This document shows, in pieces, positions 1 through 5,730 of a stretch of DNA of 6,777 nucleotides. Under the pieces are notes generated by a model. That model did not search any database. It was not told where the DNA came from and saw only the letters and a program-made list of their open reading frames with translations. This DNA is from an uncultured Lachnospiraceae bacterium (GTDB taxonomy: Bacteria; Bacillota_A; Clostridia; Lachnospirales; Lachnospiraceae): contig CAMWWF010000159.1 in NCBI GenBank assembly GCA_947177885.1, forward strand, positions 1 to 6,777, read 5' to 3'. Every line of letters starts with the position of its first letter. Position 1 is the first letter of the stretch. The translations under genes and the position numbers were made by a program.

Positions 1-117
1 ATAGGGGAAGTCTGCGCTTTTTTAGCTACCCAGAAGTTAATGTTTCATAGTAAATGACATTGCCCCGTGAATAGTAACTGTATAACAGAACGGTAAAAGG
101 TGATCACGTCTAATATA

Positions 118-147
118 TTGACATCATAGGGGCCATGGACGTATAAT
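118..147 (+). promoter_or_regulatory. Vegetative (sigma-A type) promoter of the AAA gene pair
   Basis: A perfect -35 hexamer TTGACA (118-123) and a perfect -10 hexamer TATAAT (142-147) are separated by 18 bases. Transcription would start near 153-155, just before a purine-rich ribosome site (AAGGGG, 160-165) that lies 8 bases ahead of the ATG at 174. The leader is therefore very short. The promoter precedes a broken gene, so today its useful product is probably the intact AAA gene starting at 1327. Bases 1-117 hold no gene that I can support. Confidence 0.75.
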
Positions 148-173
148 CTAAGAAAAGGAAAGGGGATGCTCCA

Positions 174-1295
174 ATGGGATTTTACCTGAACGCCACAAGT
201 GCCTACGGCCTCTTTCGTGAGACATGTTCCCTCACCTGTTTTGTGGACAAGAGGGAGATTCTGTGTGATCTTGTACCGCTTGTGGAGTAGAACCAGGAGG
301 TGGCAGAGAAGTCTGGAACCAGTCAGGGGAAATCTCCCAAGTATGTGTGCATTACCAGGCCCCACCATTTTGGAAAGACAGTAATGGCCAATATGGTCGC
401 TTCTTATTTTGGAAAGGGAGTGGACAGAAGCAGGGAGTTTAATACGCTGAAGGTGTCCGGATATCCGTGGTACCGGAAGCATTTGAACCAGCACAATGTG
501 ATTCATATTATGTTCAACGAGATGCCGCAGAACTGCAAATTCTATGATTCGTATTTGAGCCGGATACAGAGTCTTCTGATGGATGATTTACAGATGATGT
601 ATCCACATGTGCGGCTCCGGGAGGATGAGGCTGTATGGGATGCTTTAAGGAAGATATATGAGTATTGCGACAGAGAACGGTTTATTTTCATTTTTGATGA
701 ATGGGATTTTATATATCATCAGGACTTTGCATCCGATGAGGAGAAACAAGCCTTTACAAAATTCCTCAGCAATCTTTTAAAGGATAAGGCTTATGTGGAG
801 ATGGCTTATATGACCGGGATTCTTCCGATTACAAGGTATTCCAGCGGTTCGGAATTCAATATGTTTTTTGAGTTTTCCATGGCAACTATGGCAAAGTACA
901 GCGAATACTTTGACTTTACGGACGAAGAAGTGGACGTGCTTCACCAGAAATATATTGAATGTCAGACAGAGCCGAAGGTAACCCGGGCGGGGCGGGAACT
1001 CTGGTATGACGGCTATCAGACCGCATCTGGCAGGCGCTTGTATAATACCCATTTTGTGGTGGGGGCACTGTCATTTAACCAGATATGAATTGTTGAGCTG
1101 AAAGTTGATGGCACAGTGGACAGCGCAATTCAGCAGATCAAAGACCGCAGGTACGCGCAGAGCTTCCATGGAAAGCTGGGTGAAGAACCCAAATGTACCG
1201 GAAGAATCCTTGCTGTAGGGATTGCGTACAACCGGAAGGACCCTGGCAAACGGCATACATGCAAGGTAGAGGTGCTACGGGAACGAATGGCATAG
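174..1295 (+). pseudogene. Decayed AAA ATPase with PD-(D/E)XK nuclease C-terminus
   Basis: One reading frame from the ATG at 174 to TAG at 1293-1295 matches the layout of the large AAA-ATPase/PD-(D/E)XK family common in gut Firmicutes. The N-terminus starts MGFYLN and contains a family-typical FVDK segment. A P-loop RPHHFGKT follows (about codons 60-67), then a Walker B segment FIFIFDEWD, then LAYMTGILP-like and LWYDGY-like motifs. Three lesions are visible. TAG at 288-290 stops translation after 38 codons, before the P-loop. Around 1083-1092 the sequence jumps from the ALSFNQ segment to the final nuclease segment VELKVDGT, missing roughly 230 residues by family comparison from memory. TGA (1086-1088) sits at that junction. 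The frame is otherwise kept to the end. A GTG at 300 could reopen the frame, but its GGAGG overlaps the codon, so restart there is doubtful. The P-loop has HH where the family usually has RR. I infer no working protein. Confidence 0.85.
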
Positions 1296-1311
1296 CGGTG
1301 AAATTTAGAAA

Positions 1312-1317
1312 AAGGAG
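1312..1317 (+). promoter_or_regulatory. Ribosome binding site fixing a GTG start
   Basis: AAGGAG ends 9 bases before GTG at 1327. It supports that codon as the start of the intact AAA gene over the later in-frame ATG at 1378, which would cut off conserved N-terminal residues. The site lies in the 31-base gap after the pseudogene, where I see no promoter. Confidence 0.7.
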
Positions 1318-1326
1318 TTTTGTGTA

Positions 1327-2931
1327 GTGGGAAAATATTTTAATGTAAGTGCTGCATGCAAGCCGGAACTTCATTATATGGTAGATATCACAGCCCGGCT
1401 CAGGCAGATCCGGGCCATGGTGGATGCGGGGCAGTATTTTACCATTAACCGGGCCAGACAGTATGGGAAGACCACTACCATACGGGCGCTGGGGCGTTAT
1501 CTGGAAAAGGATTATCTTGTTGTAAGCCTGGATTTTCAGAAAGAAATGAGCGCGGCTAAATTCAGTGATGAGAACACGTTTTCCCTTGCATTTGCAAAGG
1601 CATTTTTATTGAAAATAGAAAATAGCAGTGAGCATATTGACGGAGCCTTTGGAGTGGCTGTCGAAGAATTGAAAAAGGAAATGCACAATGGCCGGGGCGA
1701 AATGGATCTGGTAGAATTATTTCGGTATTTGAGCGTAGTCTGCAGCACTTCTTCGAAACCGCTCGTACTGATGATCGACGAGGTGGACAGTGCTGCCAAC
1801 AGTCAGGTCTTCCTGGATTTCCTGGCCCAGCTGCGGGGATACTATATTGACCGGGATGAGACGGCCACATTTCAGTCGGTGATTCTGGCAGGAGTACATG
1901 ATGTGAAAAATATCCGGCGGAAGCTTCGTACCGAGGAGGAGCACAAGGTAAATAGTCCATGGAATATCGCTGCTGACTTTCTGGTGGACATGAGCTTCTC
2001 AGCAGAGGATATCGCCGGAATGCTGGAAGAATACGAGCAGGACCATGGTACAGGGATGGACATAATGGCTATGGCTCAAAGAATCTATGACTATACTTCC
2101 GGTTACCCATATCTGGTATCCCGGTTATGCAAACTGATGGATGAACGGGTAGGCGGAGGTGGAGAATATCCCAGGAAGTGCCAGGTCTGGACAAAGGCAG
2201 GTTTTCTGGAGGCCATCAGGCTTTTGATGGGCGAGCGGAATACGCTGTTTGATTCTCTGGTGGGCAAGATTCAGAATGACCAGGATTTGCGGAATGTGCT
2301 GCATGGAGTTATTTTCCAGGGAAAGACGCTGATTTATAGTCCCGTAAGCCTGCCTGTGGAAATAGCAGAAATGTATGGTTTTTTTAAAAATGAAAATGGA
2401 ATGTGTGTGATTGCAAATCGTATTTTTGAAATGGTTCTTTACAATATGTTCCTCAGCGAGGAGGCAGTTTACAGTGATATGGCAGAGGAAGCATTTCGGA
2501 ATAAACCCATGTTTGTCCAGAAGGGGCGGTTGAATATGAAGCTGGTTCTGGAGAAGTTTGTGGAATATTTTTCGGATTTGTATGGAGATCAGGGGCAGAG
2601 ATTTTATGAAGAGGATGGCCGGAGATATTTCCTCTTGTATCTGAGGCCCATTATCAATGGAGCGGGAAATTATTACATCAAGGCACGCACCCGGAATCTG
2701 GAGCGGACGGATGTAGTGGTGGATTACGGCGGGGAGCAATTCGTGATTGAGATGAAGCTGTGGCGGGGTGAAGCGTACCACAGACGCGGCGAGGAACAGC
2801 TCCTGGAGTATCTGGATGCGTATCGTCTGAAGACCGGATATATGCTCAGTTTCAATTTCAATAAAAAGAAAGAAACAGGTGTCAGGGAGATTGTAATGGG
2901 AGGCAGGATACTGGTTGAGGCGGTCGTGTAA
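1327..2931 (+). CDS. AAA-like ATPase with C-terminal PD-(D/E)XK nuclease domain
   Basis: This is an intact 534-residue protein of the AAA-like ATPase family (PF14516-like), a class whose cellular role is unsettled and which is often multicopy in Clostridia and Bacteroidetes. The start MGKYFN followed by HYMVDI is family-typical. The P-loop is NRARQYGKTTT (41-51), with lysine 48 and threonine 49 as the ATP-binding pair. Walker B is LVLMIDEVD (146-154), with D151 and E152. A middle helical region with a YTSGYPYLVSRLC segment matches the sensor/lid part of such ATPases. The C-terminus has a nuclease-like core: D462, then E475-x-K477 in a strand FVIEMK, then Q491 in a helix, the expected order of a PD-(D/E)XK site. 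No signal peptide or membrane segment is seen, so a cytoplasmic protein is likely. It lies 31 bases after the decayed paralogue and is probably co-transcribed from the promoter at 118-147. Mobile-element, defence or regulatory roles are possible; I do not assign one. Confidence 0.9.
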   Translation: MGKYFNVSAACKPELHYMVDITARLRQIRAMVDAGQYFTINRARQYGKTTTIRALGRYLEKDYLVVSLDFQKEMSAAKFSDENTFSLAFAKAFLLKIENSSEHIDGAFGVAVEELKKEMHNGRGEMDLVELFRYLSVVCSTSSKPLVLMIDEVDSAANSQVFLDFLAQLRGYYIDRDETATFQSVILAGVHDVKNIRRKLRTEEEHKVNSPWNIAADFLVDMSFSAEDIAGMLEEYEQDHGTGMDIMAMAQRIYDYTSGYPYLVSRLCKLMDERVGGGGEYPRKCQVWTKAGFLEAIRLLMGERNTLFDSLVGKIQNDQDLRNVLHGVIFQGKTLIYSPVSLPVEIAEMYGFFKNENGMCVIANRIFEMVLYNMFLSEEAVYSDMAEEAFRNKPMFVQKGRLNMKLVLEKFVEYFSDLYGDQGQRFYEEDGRRYFLLYLRPIINGAGNYYIKARTRNLERTDVVVDYGGEQFVIEMKLWRGEAYHRRGEEQLLEYLDAYRLKTGYMLSFNFNKKKETGVREIVMGGRILVEAVV

Positions 2932-3108
2932 CATTGCTGCCCTGACAGTATAAAAGAGTGGGCAAAAGGACCCATAGGGCATGGGGCGCCAGTTCCGCCG
3001 GTGGCTTAAAGTAAACCCTCTTTCATTCATGGTGGTATCTGCAAGGCTGATATGGGGGTTTACAATGCGACAATGCAATCCATCCAGCACCACTCTTAGG
3101 CCTTCAAC
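2932..3108. other. Intergenic stretch, no gene recognised
   Basis: After the AAA gene stop I see no convincing terminator; the best inverted repeat is CCCAT/ATGGG near 2972, too weak to call. On the minus strand the frame of the SymE-like start stays open through this stretch, but its translation after LKVLG no longer clearly resembles the family. A repeated ACAATGC-like pair occurs near 3062-3076. I cannot support any gene here. Confidence 0.4.
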
Positions 3109-3210
3109 ACCAAGTACCTTAAGCCACTGACCTTTCAGTGTTAATGTCGGTGTTGCTTTATAGCTGCTGCCGCTTTGGCTGATAACTTTAATGCTTCTGT
3201 TCTTTGCCAT
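3109..3210 (-). pseudogene. SymE-like toxin N-terminus, truncated
   Basis: From ATG at 3210 the minus strand encodes MAKNRSIKVISQSG, then TPTLTLKGQWLKVLG. The last block is the core of the SymE family (AbrB-like fold, PF08845), whose E. coli member is an SOS-induced endoribonuclease-like toxin normally held down by an antisense RNA. AAGGAG (3220-3225) lies 9 bases before the ATG, so the start is good; an in-frame TTG at 3240 is less likely. After LG the expected GxxxGD..V.V..EDGRLVI ending is not recognisable. A faint GLRVVLDGLHCRIV segment may be its diverged remainder. No stop follows until 2125, deep inside the opposite-strand AAA gene. I therefore read it as a fragment whose 3' end has been lost or replaced. 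No antisense RNA gene is visible by eye. Confidence 0.6.
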
Positions 3211-3219
3211 AGTCAAAAT

Positions 3220-3225
3220 CTCCTT
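3220..3225 (-). promoter_or_regulatory. Ribosome binding site of the SymE-like remnant
   Basis: AAGGAG on the minus strand is spaced 9 bases from the ATG at 3210. It selects that ATG over the upstream in-frame TTG at 3240 and shows the frame was once actively translated. Confidence 0.55.
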
Positions 3226-3258
3226 TTCATAATTTGTCAATGATTGTCTGCTGCATTG

Positions 3259-3423
3259 TCACTTCTCCATCCAGTCCAATGGCACTACCTCCCTTAAGTA
3301 CAACCAGAAATAAATCCCTGGTTTGCCGTGGCATTCGTTAAGTATCTGTCCATGCAGGAATGGTATCCACTTTCCTGATTTTTCGCGCCAAAAATAAGCC
3401 ACCAGTGCTTTCGCATCAGCAGC
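3259..3423 (-). pseudogene. 54-residue open fragment of an unrecognised protein
   Basis: The minus strand is open from just after a TAA (3424-3426) to TGA (3259-3261). It reads protein-like, rich in aromatic residues, with blocks VAYFWREKSGKWIPF, NECHGKPGIYFW and EVVPLDWMEK. No ATG with a ribosome site exists at its head; the frame begins after a stop, so the N-terminal part is missing or frameshifted. It ends 48 bases before the SymE-like ATG in the same orientation, as if the two once formed an operon. I do not recognise the family. The competing frame through the same bases has a less natural composition. Confidence 0.35.
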
Positions 3424-3782
3424 TTACCGCCTTCAGTCCGGTGTTCTGTTTTCTGTTTTGATTCTGCATTTACCCAATCTTTTCAATAATCTGCATATTG
3501 ATTTCTGTTTCAAAACCTGCCTGTAGGCTTCCCCAGCCCGGAATATTCCCATCCTTTTGGAAGTGTCTGCCTGATGGCTTTAAGCAGCTACTAAAAGACC
3601 GCAGAATGTGATTGCTTCACTTATCAGCATTACAGAAAACATTTTAACACACACAAGATTAGCATCTGCTGTTCCTTCAGGATGTGTTCCCGTATCTTGA
3701 AAAATATCTTGTGACGGACTATCTGCCAAAACTTGTAGAACAGATAGAATATATAATGAAACAATACTGCGGTAGGATACAA
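3424..3782. other. Decayed region with short protein-like traces
   Basis: No intact gene was found. On the minus strand 3470-3577 reads an IPGWGSLQAGFETE segment followed by INMQIIEKIG and a stop, which loosely resembles the middle of a SymE domain (compare W-L-x-x-A-G-F). A frameshift after it would continue with GKCRIKTE. On the plus strand 3663-3783 reads FPYLEKYLVTDYLPKLVEQ and so on, a helix-like stretch with a GTG at 3684 but no ribosome site. I assign neither. Stops in all frames and mixed-strand traces suggest old gene debris. Confidence 0.35.
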
Positions 3783-3815
3783 AATTACCCCAGCCCTTTG
3801 CGAGTTGGGGTAATT
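3783..3815 (-). terminator. Strong hairpin, probable terminator of minus-strand transcripts
   Basis: The 10-base arm AATTACCCCA (3783-3792) pairs perfectly with TGGGGTAATT (3806-3815) around a 13-base loop. Read on the minus strand, the stem ends in AATTTTG, giving a short U-rich tail. It lies 10 bases after the stop of the small broken frame (3825) and 243 bases after the hemerythrin-REC gene. On the plus strand there is no T-tract, only a doubled TAATTCAC (3811-3818 and 3821-3828). Intrinsic terminator is the simplest reading; the tail is short, so I keep it moderate. Confidence 0.5.
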
Positions 3816-3824
3816 CACTATAAT

Positions 3825-4031
3825 TCACATGCGATTTTTGATAGATTGAAGTTTTTCACTCCATGGTGTCAGTTCTGCGAGCTGCTGAACACATGCCATG
3901 GGTGATTACGTAGATACATTTAAAGCCCATGGAAAAAGCAGTCCCGAAGCGGCGTGCTCCATATGAATGAATTTCGCATCCATCATAGGAAGGAGAGGGA
4001 AAAGACCGATAGTCAGCTTTCCCCGCCCCAT
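3825..4031 (-). pseudogene. Small minus-strand frame broken by one TAA
   Basis: An ATG at 4031 sits 9 bases after GGAG and 27 bases downstream of the hemerythrin-REC stop. It opens 41 codons starting MGRGKLTIGLFPLLPMM and ending in TAA at 3906-3908. The same frame continues for 26 more codons, including a hydrophilic LAELTPWSEKLQSIKNRM tail, and stops at 3825-3827 just before the hairpin at 3783-3815. Ribosome site, single interrupting stop and following terminator together suggest a former 60-70 residue gene, or a 41-residue gene with a chance extension. I do not recognise it. An overlapping 83-codon frame (3856-4107) competes but has no ribosome site. Confidence 0.25.
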
Positions 4032-4057
4032 GAACCGCAACTCCAAATTTAAATTTT

Positions 4058-5479
4058 CTACGGATTCTTTTCAAAAAATCCATCCACCCTGGCCTTGATT
4101 TCCGCATGGCCCAGGGTCTTTAACAGATATCCCGACGGCTTTAAGGACAACACCCCTTTGACACTGTCCGCATCGTCCCTGGCAGTCAGAAAAATAACCG
4201 GAATATCCTCCGAATGAGTTTCCGAACGAAGCAGTTCCAGGGTTTGCTTCCCGTTGCAGGTAGGCATATCATAATCCAGCAGGATCAGGTCCGGCCGGTT
4301 GAGGGTGACGGTGCGGATTGCAGCCAGACCGTTGTCAACCGTGGAAACCTCATAATCCCAGCCCAGCAGATTCTTAAGCCCCTGCCGCATGGTGGCAGAA
4401 TCATCTACCACCAGAACTTTCTTCTTCGGAGGCTGGGCCTCCAGCTCCTGTCGCTCCTTGAGATAATGGGCCACTTCATCCAGGGCATTCTCCTGGCTGA
4501 TGGGGATCCCCGGGGACTCGCTGATCTGGTCCGGTGTCAGAATACAGCAGGCAAAATATCCCTCCCCAGTATCAAACAGCAGACTTGCCACACGCTTGCG
4601 CTCCTCAAATACCTTCTGGAACTGATCGTAGGAAAGAAGGTTCTCCTCTTTTAGCGTGGGGTTATCCCCTTTCAGGAAGACTTTAATAACCCGCCCCGCA
4701 AACCGCTGCATGGTATATCTGGCATTATGAAGCAGTGCCGTGCTCAGCTTGCCGGACTTGTTCCCCATCACCTCACCGATGGTCCGGAGCAGAAGCTTTT
4801 CCTCAAAGGCCAGCAGCATCTCCTGGGTCTTCCCGTTCTCCACTGTTTCATAGACCAGACGATAATAGATCCCGGTTCCGAACTTCTCTCCATTGTAAGC
4901 GTCGCTGATCATCTCCGGTTTCACCAGAAAGATCTGGTACATAACCTGGGTGATGGCCCGCTTCACAGAGTTAAGCTCTCCCTCCTCCAGAAGATCCACC
5001 CACATACTGCTCTGCCTGCCGGTAATGGCCTGGTCCTCCATGGTGGTATGTCCGATCAGCCATCCGGCACAAACTCCCAGGAAATGGTCAATAGTTTCCG
5101 GCGAATAATCTGCCTGCTCCAGCTCCCGTTCCAGGGCCGGAAGGGTCTTCTCCCGAAATCCCTTATGGATACGGCTGTGCTGCTCCAGCCCACCGTAATC
5201 AATGGAGGCCATATAGAGCTCTTCATCTGCAAAATGTTTCAGTGCATGCTGCTTGAATAACTCAATCCCCTTCCGGCAGGCCTTCCGGCTGTTCTTTCCG
5301 CCAATCCAGCCGCTTTTTTTCTGTGTCAGAAGAAAAAGACTGTTGATCCCCTCAAAAAGTTGCTGATGCTCTTTGTCAATGTTGTCTACTCCGATATTAA
5401 ACTCTTCTTTCCACGTAAATTGAGTACTCATGTGGTCTTCTGCCGCCAGGAATACGGATAAGCACTCCTGCAGTGCCAT
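4058..5479 (-). CDS. Bacteriohemerythrin–receiver (REC) domain fusion
   Basis: This is a 473-residue cytoplasmic signalling protein. Residues 20-155 are a bacteriohemerythrin domain: W23, the IGVDNID segment and all seven ligands of the oxygen-binding di-iron site are present (H38, H82, E86, H101, H105, H144, D149). Residues about 170-318 form an alpha/beta region laid out like the CheX/CheC phosphatases. The helix expected to carry E-x-x-N has L249-x-x-N252, so phosphatase activity is doubtful and the assignment is tentative. Residues 352-473 are a full receiver domain: acidic pair D359/D360, phospho-acceptor D402 in LLDYDMP, T432 and K454. There is no DNA-binding or enzymatic output domain after it. 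The likely job is to pass an oxygen or redox state into a phosphorelay or chemotaxis-like circuit; the partner kinase is not in the window. The ATG at 5479 has AAGGGG 9 bases upstream (5489-5494). An internal ATG at 5431, right at the domain edge, is the alternative but has a poor ribosome site. Confidence 0.9.
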   Translation of the reverse strand: MALQECLSVFLAAEDHMSTQFTWKEEFNIGVDNIDKEHQQLFEGINSLFLLTQKKSGWIGGKNSRKACRKGIELFKQHALKHFADEELYMASIDYGGLEQHSRIHKGFREKTLPALERELEQADYSPETIDHFLGVCAGWLIGHTTMEDQAITGRQSSMWVDLLEEGELNSVKRAITQVMYQIFLVKPEMISDAYNGEKFGTGIYYRLVYETVENGKTQEMLLAFEEKLLLRTIGEVMGNKSGKLSTALLHNARYTMQRFAGRVIKVFLKGDNPTLKEENLLSYDQFQKVFEERKRVASLLFDTGEGYFACCILTPDQISESPGIPISQENALDEVAHYLKERQELEAQPPKKKVLVVDDSATMRQGLKNLLGWDYEVSTVDNGLAAIRTVTLNRPDLILLDYDMPTCNGKQTLELLRSETHSEDIPVIFLTARDDADSVKGVLSLKPSGYLLKTLGHAEIKARVDGFFEKNP

Positions 5480-5593
5480 CGTCCCATTCCCCTTTTTGTG
5501 ATGCTATGTCCGGCAGGCTCTCCTTTCTTGTTTTTTGAACATTTTCCCAACGATTGTATCACTCTGTTTCTGGAATATGCAGGAATTTTTGTA

Positions 5594-5622
5594 ATTATAT
5601 AACACTTTTTCAAATAATTCAA
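5594..5622 (-). promoter_or_regulatory. Vegetative promoter of the hemerythrin-REC gene
   Basis: On the minus strand TTGAAT (5617-5622) and a perfect TATAAT (5594-5599) are 17 bases apart. The expected start near 5587 leaves a leader of about 108 bases before the ATG at 5479. In that leader I see no riboswitch-like or terminator-like fold, only an extra GGAG-rich stretch near 5520 with no start codon after it. The promoter lies between this gene and the IS66 transposase end, so the gene need not depend on transcription from the element. Confidence 0.7.
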
Positions 5623-5702
5623 GATGTTATCCCGGTAGATTCCCGGCAAATGGTGCGTGTGAGTTACTTTTCACGGCCTGGGGAAATAGGGCATGATTAC
5701 AA

Positions 5703-5720
5703 GGGACTCCCGAGAGTCCC
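5703..5720 (-). terminator. Hairpin after the IS66 transposase
   Basis: GGGACTC (5703-5709) and GAGTCCC (5714-5720) form a 7-bp GC-rich stem with a 4-base loop, 10 bases after the transposase stop. The tail on the minus strand is TTGTAATC, only weakly U-rich. It probably limits transcription from the element into the hemerythrin-REC gene. Confidence 0.45.
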
Positions 5721-5730
5721 TCATCCTGCT

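Noticed and set aside
1..117. Coding or structured RNA at the left edge
   Set aside because: No frame, hairpin or RNA motif could be supported; the only antisense frame is a shadow crossing the promoter.
288..290. Amber codon as programmed recoding (pyrrolysine-like readthrough)
   Set aside because: The same gene also carries a large deletion and a TGA at the junction, so simple decay explains it better.
1536..2063. Several minus-strand open frames inside the AAA gene
   Set aside because: The opposite strand encodes a clear ATPase with Walker motifs; these frames have shadow-like composition and no ribosome sites.
2965..3025. Possible terminator between the AAA gene and the SymE-like remnant
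   Set aside because: The best stem is about 5 bp with no T-tract.
3062..3290. Similarity between the minus-strand stretches at about 3070-3110 and 3260-3300 as a duplicated segment
   Set aside because: Only a few short words match by eye and gaps are needed; not enough to call a repeat.
3856..4107. 83-codon minus-strand frame overlapping the end of the hemerythrin-REC gene
   Set aside because: It has no ribosome site, overlaps conserved receiver codons out of frame, and reads less naturally than the 3825-4031 frame.
4214..5260. Two long plus-strand open frames (4214-4654, 4727-5260) opposite the hemerythrin-REC gene
   Set aside because: They lie entirely within the coding region of a convincing gene on the other strand and have no recognisable motifs.
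5428..5649. 73-codon minus-strand frame over the hemerythrin-REC leader
   Set aside because: It spans the predicted promoter and overlaps the start of the real gene out of frame, so it would begin before the transcript does.
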